Shown here: positions 16,559 through 26,918 of the stretch, piece after piece
How positions within the stretch are numbered: position 1 is the stretch's first letter
How the letters are laid out: every line of letters starts with the position of its first letter
Source: Ruminococcus sp.
GTDB lineage: Bacteria; Bacillota; Clostridia; Oscillospirales; Acutalibacteraceae
Assembly (NCBI GenBank): GCA_017404145.1
Contig: JAFRCW010000040.1
Span: 1-64,000, forward strand
Length of the DNA: 64,000 bases
Direction of reading: 5' to 3'
Made by a program: the position numbers and the translations under genes
The notes under the pieces: model-generated
What the model was told of the DNA's origin: nothing
The model's database searches: none
The model's input: the letters and a program-made list of their open reading frames with translations, nothing else

Positions 16559-17779
16559 TTGAATATTATACTATATAGCCTGATATATCCGCCGGATGTT
16601 TGTTCCAACGCATATGTTTTTGCGGATTTGACAGAAGAACTATTGCGTCGCGGGCATCATGTCACTGTAATTACGACAACTCCTCACTACGGAGGATCCA
16701 GCGAGCAACTGCATAACGGAAAAAAGAGATGGTACAAAACAAGTACTTTTCATGAGGCGAAAGTTTATCATATTTGTGTTGGAAGCGAGAAGGGCGGGAT
16801 TGCTCAACGGCTTGATACATATGCTAGATTTCATCATTATGCAGTTAAACTTTTAAATGTTGAAGGCGTCAAAGCTGATGTTATTCTGTCTCAAACACCC
16901 CCTCCTATTCTGGCTGGATTCACTACAACAAGACTGGGTAAGCGCCTTTCTGCTAAAACAGTATTTATTCTACAAGATATATGGGTAGATAATCTATTTA
17001 ATCGAAAAAAGATTGGTAACACGATCTATAAGCTATTATGCAGTATAGAACATAAGGTTTATAAAAAGCCGGACGCTATAGTTACGCTGACTGAAGAAAT
17101 GGCTGAGGCGGTTGAGAAGAAACTTGAGAATAAAGATATATTGCATATTATTCCGAATCCTGTGAATACAGAAATCTATTATCCCAGAAAAAGAACGTAT
17201 TTTTTAAGGAAAAAATATAAGATTGAAGAAAACGATTTTGTGGCTTCTTATGTCGGAAACTTAGCTGCTGCGCAGAATCTGTATCCTCTCATTGAATACG
17301 CAAAAAATACACAAAATATAAAAGTAATCATTGCCGGAAACGGAAACAAAGAGAAGGAATACAGAGCAGCAGCAGCGGGTTGTGACAGAATCATTTTTTT
17401 GGGATATATTTCAAGAGAAGAAACAACAGAAGTGAATACTGTCAGCGATGTATGTATGGTAATGTTGTCCGGGTATGTATCCAGAAACTGTTTACCTTCT
17501 AAATTACCGACAATCATGGCGATGGGCAAACCGATTGCGCTGTGTTGTTCTCCTGGAGCCGGATTAGCTGAATACGTAGAAAAGAATCAAATTGGACTCA
17601 CTTCAAATATCGAATCTCAAACATCATTCATACAAATGATGGATACTTTCAGAATGCAAAAGGATTTGTGTGAAGCATTTGGAAACAATTCTTATAATTG
17701 CGCTATAAGAGATTTTTCTCTATCAACAATCGTAGATCGATATGAAGAGTTATTCCGGAATATCACATACAATCCATAG
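16559..17779 (+). CDS. Glycosyltransferase family 4 (WbuB-like)
   Basis: 406 aa, GT-B fold. The N-terminus has IILYSLIYPPDVCSNAYVFA and the HHVTVIT segment typical of WbuB-type enzymes; the C-terminal domain has ASYVGNLAAAQNLYPLIEYA, FLGYISREE, CLPSKLPTIMAMGKPI and the acidic G-A-G-L-A-E-Y site. WbuB-like enzymes often transfer L-FucNAc, which fits capE/F/G later in this locus, but this is inference. Start is TTG with SD AAGGAGC. Confidence 0.87.
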   Translation: MNIILYSLIYPPDVCSNAYVFADLTEELLRRGHHVTVITTTPHYGGSSEQLHNGKKRWYKTSTFHEAKVYHICVGSEKGGIAQRLDTYARFHHYAVKLLNVEGVKADVILSQTPPPILAGFTTTRLGKRLSAKTVFILQDIWVDNLFNRKKIGNTIYKLLCSIEHKVYKKPDAIVTLTEEMAEAVEKKLENKDILHIIPNPVNTEIYYPRKRTYFLRKKYKIEENDFVASYVGNLAAAQNLYPLIEYAKNTQNIKVIIAGNGNKEKEYRAAAAGCDRIIFLGYISREETTEVNTVSDVCMVMLSGYVSRNCLPSKLPTIMAMGKPIALCCSPGAGLAEYVEKNQIGLTSNIESQTSFIQMMDTFRMQKDLCEAFGNNSYNCAIRDFSLSTIVDRYEELFRNITYNP

Positions 17780-17904
17780 CAGAAGGTATTGAAAAATGAG
17801 CGCTGCAAATATCGTAAAGACGCTACAATAGACGATTGAGAATGTCGTGTCTTTTCATGTTTCAACCATTAATCAAGGTAAATAGTGAATAGCGGGGCGG
17901 ATGT

Positions 17905-19110
17905 ATGACACTTAATACAGAGATCGAAAACAAAAGAAAAATATTGACAATGTCGTTGGAAGAAGCCTTCCTTTATTTGGGAATTATTACAACGGTTTTA
18001 TCTTTTTCAGCCAACGATACTCTTAGCAGAGCATGTTCTTTTATGATGTATTTTTTTTGGTTGGGTTGGGCTGTTCTTTCTTTTTCTCATACAAGTGTCA
18101 GAATAAATAAGGCCGTTTTGTATATGGTGTTTGTATATGCGTTCTTGTGGCTGATAATGCAAGTGTTGTATTTGCAGGGAATACATAGTACAAGCGGTCT
18201 TGGCCCGGCAAGATATATCATATTGTGTGTACCCTTTTACTTTTTTGGAAACAACATTTCTTTTGACAATGGAAATGTAATAAAAGGAATAGTATTTTCA
18301 TATGTTTTTGCTCATATAGTTTTTACAACGCTTGCTTTTTTTCTGTTGTTCTGGACCGGAGTTTCTAATGCAAAAAATATGTCCGGACAAGTTTTGGGAC
18401 TTGGCATTGTTTTAGATTTTTCTTTCGTACCTCGTTTGATAAAATCAAGAATTGGTAGGATATTTATCTATTCTTGGGGTGTTTTTTCTCTGATAACATT
18501 ATGGTTCTTGCACTCACGCACACCATTTATTGCGGCGCTGATAGTTATATTCTTCTTTTTTTTCGAAAGGAAAAGAAACCCAATAGCGTATTTTTTTGTA
18601 ATACTATTAGTAATTGTTGTCATCGTGTATTTTGGGCAAACCCAATCTGGAAATGAGCAGTTGCAAAACTTTCTGATAGGTAATCGAAAATATACAGAAG
18701 TAGATTTTTCAAATGCAGATGCAATTTTTAGCGGGCGATTTGAGATTTTCGCTGAAGCAATCAGCGATTTTTTCAGCCATCCTCTGGTTGGCGTCGGGGG
18801 ATGGGCTTATATAGACAACTTCCCGCTTCATGTCCTGCGAGTTGGCGGTTTGACCTATGGCATTTTGATTTTGCCATTTGTTTACAAAAGGTTATTCGGA
18901 TGCATTTTCGGTTTCAGAAAACGAAAATGCAATATGAAAGAAGAGAGTAACGAGTTTCTTATTCTTCTATCGGCAAAGTATATATCATTATTCTTTATTG
19001 TAGTATCATTGATGGAAGGCTATCCTCCCTTAGGACCCGGTACGTCTGCGTTTTTCCTTTGGATCGTCCTTGGCATGAAAGATGCTGTAACAGAAAAGGA
19101 ACAGATTTAA
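17905..19110 (+). CDS. O-antigen polymerase/ligase-like membrane protein (Wzy)
   Basis: 401 aa with about 10-11 hydrophobic segments. The long periplasm-side loop with GRFEIFAEAISDFFSHPLVG followed by GGWAYIDNF matches Wzy/WaaL proteins, in which this loop carries catalytic residues. It would join repeat units outside the membrane. Codon use and AT content match its neighbours. It is the only polymerase candidate in the window; the GT-C-like protein at 21135 is less like a Wzy. Confidence 0.83.
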   Translation: MTLNTEIENKRKILTMSLEEAFLYLGIITTVLSFSANDTLSRACSFMMYFFWLGWAVLSFSHTSVRINKAVLYMVFVYAFLWLIMQVLYLQGIHSTSGLGPARYIILCVPFYFFGNNISFDNGNVIKGIVFSYVFAHIVFTTLAFFLLFWTGVSNAKNMSGQVLGLGIVLDFSFVPRLIKSRIGRIFIYSWGVFSLITLWFLHSRTPFIAALIVIFFFFFERKRNPIAYFFVILLVIVVIVYFGQTQSGNEQLQNFLIGNRKYTEVDFSNADAIFSGRFEIFAEAISDFFSHPLVGVGGWAYIDNFPLHVLRVGGLTYGILILPFVYKRLFGCIFGFRKRKCNMKEESNEFLILLSAKYISLFFIVVSLMEGYPPLGPGTSAFFLWIVLGMKDAVTEKEQI

Positions 19111-19122
19111 CCTGTATTAAAT

Positions 19123-20136
19123 TTGCACAATATAAATAATGATGATTCTTTATTGGGTTTGCAATTGCCAAATAAAGATATCTGGATGGTGGAAGAAATG
19201 AATGTAAAGATTTCTGTGATAATTGCTACGATGAATCGATTAGAAACATTGGTCGAAACTATACATTCTTTAAAGCAATCATCCGTTTTTCCCGAAGAGG
19301 TAATCGTTCTGGATCAAAGTACGATAGAGGAAACAGCAGAAAGCATCAGAGCGCTGACAGAGAAGAGTGGAATCAATATCCGTTATTATCATTTGGATCA
19401 CCCTTCTTTGACCCATGCGCGTAATGTTGGATTGCAATACGCAAACAATGATATCCTTATCTATATGGATGACGATGTCAGTGTAGAAAAAGATACATTT
19501 CAGAATATCTGTCATATGATGGAGGATAAGAGCATTGCCTTGATAGGCGGCCTTGATTTACTGAGCGGAAAAGGGACGAATCCCTTTGGGTATCTGTTTG
19601 CGTTCAAGTCGTTGTTCAGAAAAAGATACGGCGGCTATGTGACTTCTGCAATGTATGGCAGGTACCGCAGCGGGTTTACCGATCGGGTTAAAACGGAATG
19701 GGCGATGGGATACTTCTTTGTGATACGAAAAAGTCTGGTTGAACGCTGGGATTTGGAGTGGGACGAGCGGTTTATCTCATACGGTTATCCGGAGGACCTC
19801 GACTTTAGTTATCGGTATGCAAAAAAAGCGGAGAGCGAAAGCTTGTCATGTGTCCTCGATCCTGCGGTCAGTGTAGCGCATAGGGTATCTCAGGAATGGC
19901 GTGAAACAAAAAAAGCCGTGACCTATATGAAGATTGTTAACCGCGAATACCTGACCTATAAGTTTGAGTGGCCTTTTTTTAGCCGCATGGTGACCAGATG
20001 GTCAAATTTCGGCTTGTTTGTTCAAAGATGTATTCACAGAGACAGACCGATGGATGTAATAAAAGCACAGTGGTTTTGTGATAAATACAGACATGATATC
20101 AAAAAGGGCATCTTTCATACAGAACTCTATACATAA
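19123..20136 (+). CDS. Glycosyltransferase family 2
   Basis: GT-A fold: ISVIIATMNRLETL, IVLDQST, DHPSLTHARNVGLQYA, the DxD motif YMDDDV and a later EWAMGYFFVIRKSLVER/GYPEDLDFSYR acceptor region. The stretch before MNVKIS lacks homology to GT2 proteins, so ATG 19186 or ATG 19198 may be the true start; none has a strong ribosome site. Acts on lipid-linked repeat units at the inner face of the membrane. Confidence 0.85.
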   Translation: MHNINNDDSLLGLQLPNKDIWMVEEMNVKISVIIATMNRLETLVETIHSLKQSSVFPEEVIVLDQSTIEETAESIRALTEKSGINIRYYHLDHPSLTHARNVGLQYANNDILIYMDDDVSVEKDTFQNICHMMEDKSIALIGGLDLLSGKGTNPFGYLFAFKSLFRKRYGGYVTSAMYGRYRSGFTDRVKTEWAMGYFFVIRKSLVERWDLEWDERFISYGYPEDLDFSYRYAKKAESESLSCVLDPAVSVAHRVSQEWRETKKAVTYMKIVNREYLTYKFEWPFFSRMVTRWSNFGLFVQRCIHRDRPMDVIKAQWFCDKYRHDIKKGIFHTELYT

Positions 20137-20151
20137 TACAGTGGTGAAATA

Positions 20152-21093
20152 ATGGAAAAACCGATTATCAGCATAATTTGTAATGCATATAATCATGAAA
20201 AGTATATCGCACAAGCATTGGACAGCTTTCTGATGCAGAAAGTTAATGTACCGTTTGAGATATTGGTACATGATGATTCGTCCACGGACAGAACTCCTGA
20301 GATTATTAGGAAGTACGAGGATAGGTATCCGGGATTAGTCAAGTCAATCTTACAAAAAGAGAACCAGATGTCACAAGGCTTAAGTATCACTGTCGATATT
20401 CAGTTGCCGAGGGCGCTAGGTAAGTATATCGCCTTTTGTGAAGGCGATGACTACTGGACTAATGAGAACAAGTTGCAGATTCAGTATGATTTTATGGAAG
20501 AGCATCCTGAATACAGCATTTGCTGTCACGCATACAACATGGTGGATAAAGATGGGAATCTTCTGGAAGAACGCAGAGATTTTCCGGAGGATTGTATCGT
20601 TCCGATGGAGCGATTGATCGGGAATCAGCTGGAAGTTCCTCATTTTGCGACTATGATGGTGCGCAAAGAGTGTCTTTCGGGATTAGGAAGGGAATTTTTA
20701 GGTGAGCATTGCTCCGATATGATTATCAGATTGTATTGTGCTGCACAAAAAGATATTTATTTTATCAATCAAAATATGTCTTGTTACAGAAGATTTACTG
20801 AAAGCTCATGGACAGTTAACGTTGGACAGGATAAAGAAATGTTCTTAGAACTCCGCAAAACGAAGATTGTTTTTTTGAAAGAGTATAATGATTATACACA
20901 GTATAAATACAACAGAATTATTGAAAAGGTATTAAATTATCGACAGTTTGAGATCGATATGTATGAAGGAAATTATCGCGCTGCCAGACGTAACCCCAGT
21001 TTTAAAACGGCATCGCTGAAAAGACGGATAGGAATCACTGTTGGCTGTGTATTTCCGGGATTAGTATATTCTTATTTGAATAAACAGTCATAA
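20152..21093 (+). CDS. Glycosyltransferase family 2
   Basis: 313 aa. IISIICNAYNHEKYIAQALD, LVHDDSSTDRT, the DxD-equivalent FCEGDDYW and a C-terminal CYRRFTESSW segment place it with capsular GT2 enzymes using dTDP- or UDP-sugars. It follows the previous GT2 gene with a 15-bp gap and is probably translated from the same mRNA. Donor unknown. Confidence 0.88.
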   Translation: MEKPIISIICNAYNHEKYIAQALDSFLMQKVNVPFEILVHDDSSTDRTPEIIRKYEDRYPGLVKSILQKENQMSQGLSITVDIQLPRALGKYIAFCEGDDYWTNENKLQIQYDFMEEHPEYSICCHAYNMVDKDGNLLEERRDFPEDCIVPMERLIGNQLEVPHFATMMVRKECLSGLGREFLGEHCSDMIIRLYCAAQKDIYFINQNMSCYRRFTESSWTVNVGQDKEMFLELRKTKIVFLKEYNDYTQYKYNRIIEKVLNYRQFEIDMYEGNYRAARRNPSFKTASLKRRIGITVGCVFPGLVYSYLNKQS

Positions 21094-21134
21094 ATAGTGT
21101 TAGATATTCATTGTGATTCACAGGAAGGATAATT

Positions 21135-22958
21135 ATGTCCGATTTTTTGGGATTGAAATGGCAACAGAATAAAAAAACGGATACTTTCCGAAGAGCTATG
21201 CAGATTACCTTATGGGCTGTGTTGATTTTGTGGCGGCTCCCCTTTGTGTTCAAGGGGATCGACTATACAGATACTGGATTTGATCTGACAAACTATATGC
21301 AGGTTTTTGACGGACAAGGTATTCATGACATTGGATTATTCCTGACGAATCTGCTCGGAGGTGTCATCTATCATTTTCTTCCTGCGTATCATCTTCTGGT
21401 GTTCAGGTTATTGTATTGGTTTCTTTGCGTCGGGATCGATGCGATCGCATATGTGATTTTCAGAAAGCATATGAAGCCAGCCCTTGTGTTGGGTGCATTA
21501 ATCATATATGATTTCGCTTCTTTCGGGGGAGAAGCTTTGCTTAGCTATTATCCTCTGACCAAGATATTTTTGCTTTCGGCATTAGCGCTGTTGTTTTCCG
21601 GGATCGAGAAAGGGAAGCCTGTCCGGATCGTTTTTTCCGGAGTGCTTTGTGGGATCAATACCTTTGTACGTCTGCCGAATGGTCTGTTTTGTGTTATGTT
21701 TGTTGGTATCATCGCATACGGTTTTTGGACGAAGCAGGAGAAAAAAAGAATCTTCAAAGGAGTATTTCAATATATTCTGGGTGCGATCGCCGGCGTCCTG
21801 TTGATACTGGCAGTTATGATCCTGTATATGGGTATTAACGGTGTGGTTGACAGCTTTATGGAATATGTCAATCTGGCGTTAGGCAAGTCCGGATCGGAGA
21901 CGGTCAATTTCTTGGAAATCGAAGAATCCAGCGGTCATTCATTGTTTGCCATCGTCAAGACTGTTGGACGGCAGGTCGTTTCTTCGATAAGAGATATGGC
22001 GATCTTTGGATTGCCGATGTTGGGCGCGGCCGTTTTGCTTTCGCAATTGAAGCGATTAAACATAAGATTTGCCGGAGTATTTTCCTTTGTTATTTGTGTG
22101 GTTGCAGAGGCAATCATCGCAGTTGTCTTCCGTGTACAAATGCGTTCGACGATCGGGTATATTTCAGCTATCCTGATGATGGTGATATGCCTGTTTATGG
22201 TATTTGCACTCAAGGGAAAACTGCCTGCACATCGAATGATTTATCTGGTAGCATTTCTCTTAGGATGCTGCTGCGTTTTTGGCAGCGACTTGGGCTTGGC
22301 GCGGATAAATATGCTTCAAGGCGTTATCCCGTTGGCCATTGTGATGGGAATATTGGATATCAAAGAAGTACAGGTAATATCCGGAGAAAGCAAAAAAGCA
22401 GTTTTTATATATAAAAACATTCTTTGCAATATATTGATAATCCTTTTTGTGGTTATGTTTGTTGCTGGAACGACTGTAGGAATGAAAACAGCCTATATGG
22501 ACGGGGATTATGTTGAGCTTAAATCAAGCGTCATTGCGAATATCCCTGTACTTCAGGGGATGAAAACATCTGATATACGCGCTGAGGAACTCAATGAGTA
22601 CTATGAAATTATGTCCGATCCTGCATTGGCAGCTTCTGAAGTCTCGATCTTCGGATATTTCCCACTCGGATATGTGATCGGTCCCCAAAGAGATTACTTT
22701 GAATCCGTACAGCCATGTGTGGATTATACGTCGGTTAGCGTTACCTCTTTGTTGGAGGTCATCGAAAAGAAGCAGAACGACAGAGTCTATCCGATTATTG
22801 TTTTGTCGCATATCAATAAGCTCCAGCGCGGTGATGATCACGATACCTCTGACGCGAAACTGACAGTAATGCGTTATATGCTGACATTAACCGACTATCA
22901 GGTGTTGGTTGACGATGATTATTATTTGATTTATGTACCGAATAGTTTAGTAGTATAA
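21135..22958 (+). CDS. Polytopic membrane protein, GT-C-like
   Basis: 607 aa with about 10-12 transmembrane segments and a soluble C-terminal domain of about 130 aa on one side. The first extracytoplasmic loop contains KGIDYTDTGFDLTNYMQVF, with several acidic residues as in GT-C transferases, which use polyprenyl-phosphate sugars. With the GtrB-like gene and the SMR pair downstream, it may be the enzyme that adds a side sugar outside the cell. SD AGGAAGGA precedes the ATG. The family assignment is inference; it could also be an uncharacterised glucosyltransferase-like membrane protein. Confidence 0.6.
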   Translation: MSDFLGLKWQQNKKTDTFRRAMQITLWAVLILWRLPFVFKGIDYTDTGFDLTNYMQVFDGQGIHDIGLFLTNLLGGVIYHFLPAYHLLVFRLLYWFLCVGIDAIAYVIFRKHMKPALVLGALIIYDFASFGGEALLSYYPLTKIFLLSALALLFSGIEKGKPVRIVFSGVLCGINTFVRLPNGLFCVMFVGIIAYGFWTKQEKKRIFKGVFQYILGAIAGVLLILAVMILYMGINGVVDSFMEYVNLALGKSGSETVNFLEIEESSGHSLFAIVKTVGRQVVSSIRDMAIFGLPMLGAAVLLSQLKRLNIRFAGVFSFVICVVAEAIIAVVFRVQMRSTIGYISAILMMVICLFMVFALKGKLPAHRMIYLVAFLLGCCCVFGSDLGLARINMLQGVIPLAIVMGILDIKEVQVISGESKKAVFIYKNILCNILIILFVVMFVAGTTVGMKTAYMDGDYVELKSSVIANIPVLQGMKTSDIRAEELNEYYEIMSDPALAASEVSIFGYFPLGYVIGPQRDYFESVQPCVDYTSVSVTSLLEVIEKKQNDRVYPIIVLSHINKLQRGDDHDTSDAKLTVMRYMLTLTDYQVLVDDDYYLIYVPNSLVV

Positions 22959-22970
22959 ACGAGACGATTT

Positions 22971-24425
22971 ATGAGTAGTTTTAAAGTATTTACCAACTTT
23001 TTATGGCGTTTCCTTGAACGTTGCGGCGCTCAGGCTGTTACGCTGATCGTATCTATCGTTCTGGCAAGATTGCTGGATCCGAGTGTATATGGCGTATTGG
23101 CTTTGGTAACGGTATTTACGACGATTCTGCAAGCATTTGTTGACAGCGGCCTGGGAAATGCGCTGATACAAAAGAAGGATGCAGATGACTTGGATTTTTC
23201 TTCTGTGTTCTATTTCAATCTCGGAGTTTGCTTGATCCTGTATGCTCTGATGTTTTTTGCGGCGCCTTTCATTGCCGCTTTCTATGAGATGCCGGAATTG
23301 ACAGCGGTTATCCGGGTGGTCAGCTTGACCTTGATTATTTCCGGAATCAAGAATGTTCAACAAGCATTTGTATCAAGAAATATGCTGTTTAAAAAGTTTT
23401 TCTTTGCAACGTTGGGTGGAACAATAGGTGCTGCGATTGTCGGTATCTGGATGGCGTACAAAGGGTTCGGTGTATGGGCGCTGGTTGCGCAAAACCTGTT
23501 TAATCTGACAGTTGATACCCTGATCCTATGGATTACTGTAAAGTGGCGACCCAAATGGATGTTTTCTTGGAAAAGGCTGAGGTTGCTTTTAAAATACGGA
23601 TGGAAACTATTGGCTTCAAAACTATTGGATACGGGCTACGGTGAGATTCGGTCTTTGATTATTGGGAAAAAGTATTCGGCAAGCGATTTGGCTTTTTATA
23701 ACAAGGGCAGACAGTTTCCAAATCTGCTGACGAATAATATCAACGATTCCATCGACAGCGTGTTATTCCCGACGATGTCCAAGGAACAGGAAGATCCTGC
23801 ACAGGTAAAGAGCATGGCGCGCCGCGCAATCAAAACCAGTACCTATGTGATGGCGCCGTTGATGATGGGTCTGGCTTTCTGTGCCGAGCCTTTGATCAGA
23901 TTAATCTTAACTGAGAAATGGCTCCCTTGCGTATTCTTCATGAGAGTGTTTTGCATCACTTTCATGTTCTATCCGATGCACACAGCAAACTTGAATGCTA
24001 TGAAGGCGCTGGGAAGAAGCGATCTGTTCCTCAAGCTGGAAATCATCAAAAAAGCTGTCGGTATCGCGTTGTTATTATCTTCGATGTGGTTCGGCGTAAA
24101 AGTAATCGCTCTGAGTATGCTGGTGCAAAGCGTTTGTTCTCAGATCATCAACACATGGCCTAATCGAAAGCTTTTGAATTACGGTTATCTGGAACAACTC
24201 AAAGATATCATTCCGACGATACTGTTAGCAGCATTTATGGGAGCTACAGTATATTGTATTAGCTTCATAGGATTAAATGATATTTTGACTTTGGTTATCC
24301 AATTTGTACTTGGAGCGGGGATTTATATACTTGGTTCTTTGATACTGAAGTTGGACAGTTTAAGATATGTTAAAGAACTGATCAAGAAATTGTTCTCTCG
24401 CAAAAAACTTAAAGAAGAGGAATAA
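22971..24425 (+). CDS. Wzx-type oligosaccharide flippase
   Basis: 484 aa, about 12-14 membrane segments, MOP/PST superfamily. The opening LWRFLERCGAQAVTLIVSIVL, RLLDPSVYGVLAL, NALIQKKDADDLDFSSVFYF and LFPTMSKEQEDP are typical of the lipopolysaccharide O-unit flippases. It moves the undecaprenyl-diphosphate-linked repeat unit across the membrane for the polymerase at 17905. Gap of 12 bp to the preceding gene. Confidence 0.92.
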   Translation: MSSFKVFTNFLWRFLERCGAQAVTLIVSIVLARLLDPSVYGVLALVTVFTTILQAFVDSGLGNALIQKKDADDLDFSSVFYFNLGVCLILYALMFFAAPFIAAFYEMPELTAVIRVVSLTLIISGIKNVQQAFVSRNMLFKKFFFATLGGTIGAAIVGIWMAYKGFGVWALVAQNLFNLTVDTLILWITVKWRPKWMFSWKRLRLLLKYGWKLLASKLLDTGYGEIRSLIIGKKYSASDLAFYNKGRQFPNLLTNNINDSIDSVLFPTMSKEQEDPAQVKSMARRAIKTSTYVMAPLMMGLAFCAEPLIRLILTEKWLPCVFFMRVFCITFMFYPMHTANLNAMKALGRSDLFLKLEIIKKAVGIALLLSSMWFGVKVIALSMLVQSVCSQIINTWPNRKLLNYGYLEQLKDIIPTILLAAFMGATVYCISFIGLNDILTLVIQFVLGAGIYILGSLILKLDSLRYVKELIKKLFSRKKLKEEE

Positions 24426-24458
24426 GATTTTGATTTATTGGATGAAGGACAATAGATT

Positions 24459-25556
24459 ATGATTAATGTTACTCAGTCGTCTCTGCCTCCTTTTGAAGAA
24501 TATTGCGACGAAATAAAACAATTGTGGTCAAGCCATTGGCTGACGAACATGGGGGAGAAGCATAAGCTGTTGCAAAATCAGCTGGAGCAGTATCTCAAAG
24601 TGAAGCACGTTACGCTTTATACTAACGGTCACTTAGCGTTAGAGGGAGCTCTTTCCGTTCTGGATCTGAAAAAGGGCGGCGAGGTGATCACGACTCCTTT
24701 CACATTTGCTTCTACGACACACGCGATCGTTCGGTCGGGTTTTGTTCCTGTTTTTTGCGATATCAAAGAAGCGGACTATACTATAGATCCGGAAAAAATA
24801 GAGTCATTGATCAATGAGAATACTGTCGCGATCTTACCTGTTCATGTTTACGGAAATTTATGCGATGTTGACGCAATAGAGAAAATTGCTCAAAAGTATC
24901 ATTTGAAAGTGCTGTATGACGCTGCACATGCTTTTGGCGTTCAGAAGAACGGTGTCGGAGTTGCCGGTTTCGGTGATATGAGTATGTTTAGCTTCCATGC
25001 GACCAAAGTGTTCAATACCATTGAAGGCGGCGCGGTGTGCTTCAACGATGACCAATACATACAGGTCATGAATGATATGAAGAATTTCGGTATTCGCGGT
25101 ACCGAAAGTTGCCGTTATGTCGGCGGCAATGCAAAGATGAATGAATTTCAGGCTTCTATGGGTATTTGTAACCTTCGGTATATCGATCAATGGATTATAC
25201 AGCGTAAGCGTGTGCTTGACAGATATATGGACAGGCTGTCTGGTATTAAAGGGATAAAGCTTAACACCCCAAGAAAGGACTTAAAGCCGAATTACGCATA
25301 TTTTCCGGTTGTTTTTGACGGCTATCAGTATACACGTGATGAAATAACCGAGAAACTGCAGACGCTCAATATCCGTGCGAGAAAATATTTTTACCCGTTG
25401 ACCTGTGATTTTGAATGTTATCAGGACAGATTTTTTTATCGTGATAACAGTATTCCGGTTGCCAGACATATTGCCGAACGTGTATTGACATTGCCGATAT
25501 ATCCCGAGCTGGAAGATTCTGTTATAGATTTGATTTGTGATACGATTATGATGTGA
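24459..25556 (+). CDS. DegT/DnrJ/EryC1 sugar aminotransferase
   Basis: 365-aa PLP enzyme. Pyridoxal site: YDAAHAFG and SFHATKVFNTIEGGAV, with the Lys forming the Schiff base. The start INVTQSSLPPFEEY...WLTNMG is like VioA/FdtB enzymes, which put an amino group on dTDP-4-keto- or 3-keto-6-deoxyglucose. RmlA and RmlB in this locus would supply dTDP-4-keto-6-deoxyglucose, so a dTDP-amino-deoxysugar such as Qui4N is a reasonable product, but specificity is inferred. Confidence 0.88.
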   Translation: MINVTQSSLPPFEEYCDEIKQLWSSHWLTNMGEKHKLLQNQLEQYLKVKHVTLYTNGHLALEGALSVLDLKKGGEVITTPFTFASTTHAIVRSGFVPVFCDIKEADYTIDPEKIESLINENTVAILPVHVYGNLCDVDAIEKIAQKYHLKVLYDAAHAFGVQKNGVGVAGFGDMSMFSFHATKVFNTIEGGAVCFNDDQYIQVMNDMKNFGIRGTESCRYVGGNAKMNEFQASMGICNLRYIDQWIIQRKRVLDRYMDRLSGIKGIKLNTPRKDLKPNYAYFPVVFDGYQYTRDEITEKLQTLNIRARKYFYPLTCDFECYQDRFFYRDNSIPVARHIAERVLTLPIYPELEDSVIDLICDTIMM

Positions 25557-25616
25557 GATAATTGTAAGGGTGAAATACTGTATTATGACTGGACTATCAT
25601 CGTTATCGGAAAGGAA

Positions 25617-26566
25617 ATGAGTCAGTTGAAAATAAGTTTTGTAATTCCATGCTATAACAGCGAAAATACCATTTTACCGGTCATAAACGAGATAATCGCC
25701 ACGGTGACGGAAAAAGGAAACTATGAGTATGAAATTATTACAGCTGTAGACGGTTCGCCGGACAATGTCGGTGAAGTATTATTCAATCGTGCGGAGAATA
25801 ATCCTCATATAAAAGTAATCATTTTGTCTAAGAACTATGGTCAGGCAAGCGCACAAATGGCGGCAATTAGGTATGCATCAGGTGATTATGTTGTATTTTT
25901 GGATGATGATGGACAGTGTCCGATCGATAAAGTGTTTGAGTTAATTGCTCCCCTTGAAGGGAAATATGATATTGCTGTCGCTAAATACAAAAAAAGACAC
26001 AAAGTGCATTCAAAAATTTCGGAAGCTTTGTAAACAAAAAGACAACACATTTTTTGTTGGATGTCAATAAGGATTTTGAGCTGTCTAATTTCTTTGCTAT
26101 GAAAAAATTTGTGGCGCTTCAGATATCTTCATATCAAACGCCGTATCCTTTTATAGATGGATTTATCTCTCAGATTACCAAGAGCATTATCTATGTTCCT
26201 ATGGAGGAAAGGAACCGAATGCAAGGAAGAACAGGTTATACCTTAGCGAAGCTGGTGGGGCTTTGGCTTAACGGCTTTACTTCGTTTTCCGTCAAACCGC
26301 TAAGGTTGTCCTCGTTGATAGGAGTTTTATGTGCTTTTGCCGGATTTATTTTCGGAATTGTAACAATTATTCGAAAACTCACTTTGCCCGATATAGATGT
26401 TGGTTGGAGTTCGATCGTATCAATTATTATATTTGTGGGCGGTTTGATTATGCTGATGTTGGGAATGATAGGAGAGTACCTCGGAAGGGTTTACATCAGT
26501 AATAACGCCCCGCAATATGTGATAAGGGAAACAAAGAATATCAATGAGAATAAAAATGAAGAATGA
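25617..26566 (+). pseudogene. GtrB-like polyprenyl-phosphate glycosyltransferase, frameshifted
   Basis: Two frames form one ~315-aa GT2 enzyme of the DPM1/GtrB type. The first (25617-26033) has ISFVIPCYNSENTILPVI, AVDGSPDNV, SKNYGQASAQMAAI and FLDDDGQ. The second frame carries NFGSFVNKKTTHFLLDV, then two C-terminal membrane helices and MLGMIGEYLGRVY. The frames meet at the A5 run 26012-26016; one more A would restore a single reading frame. The enzyme makes undecaprenyl-phosphate sugars for side-chain addition. Either the gene is off, phase-variable, rescued by slippage, or this is a sequence error. Members of the pathway follow immediately. Confidence 0.85.
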
Positions 26567-26918
26567 TTTATCCGTCAAAGGGAAGACAATATACATTTTA
26601 GCTTTACATATCCTTCTCGCTGTATTCTCATTGAGCGGCGTTTGTGCGAAGATGGCTTCTCAGCAGGATTTTCTGTCCTTCTGGTTCATTTTCTGGTATG
26701 GTCTGGTAATCCTCGATCTCGGTATCTACGCCATCGTTTGGCAGCAGATTATCAAACACCTGCCCCTGGTGACGGCATATGCTAACAAGGCTGTCGGTAT
26801 TGCATGGGGTATTATATGGGGATTGGTTATTTTCGGCGAGCAGCTAAAGTGGAACATGCTCGTCGGAGCGCTGATCGTCATCGTCGGCGTGATCGTGGTG
26901 GTGAGAGCCGATGAATGA
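26544..26918 (+). CDS. SMR-family membrane protein, flippase subunit 1
   Basis: 124 aa, four membrane helices, of the small multidrug resistance/ArnE type: LALHILLAVFSLSGVCAKMAS and AYANKAVGIAWGIIWGLVIFGE. It overlaps the GtrB-like gene and the next SMR gene. Such adjacent SMR pairs form heterodimers like ArnE/ArnF, which flip undecaprenyl-phosphate sugars; that is the logical partner for GtrB. An in-frame ATG at 26556 is an alternative start. It is more GC-rich than the flanking genes. Confidence 0.8.
   Translation: MRIKMKNDLSVKGKTIYILALHILLAVFSLSGVCAKMASQQDFLSFWFIFWYGLVILDLGIYAIVWQQIIKHLPLVTAYANKAVGIAWGIIWGLVIFGEQLKWNMLVGALIVIVGVIVVVRADE

Noticed and set aside
25995..26060. Programmed -1 frameshift signal in the GtrB-like gene.
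   Set aside because: The A5 run does not form a full slippery heptamer with good A-site re-pairing and no clear stimulatory structure follows; a one-base deletion explains it more simply.
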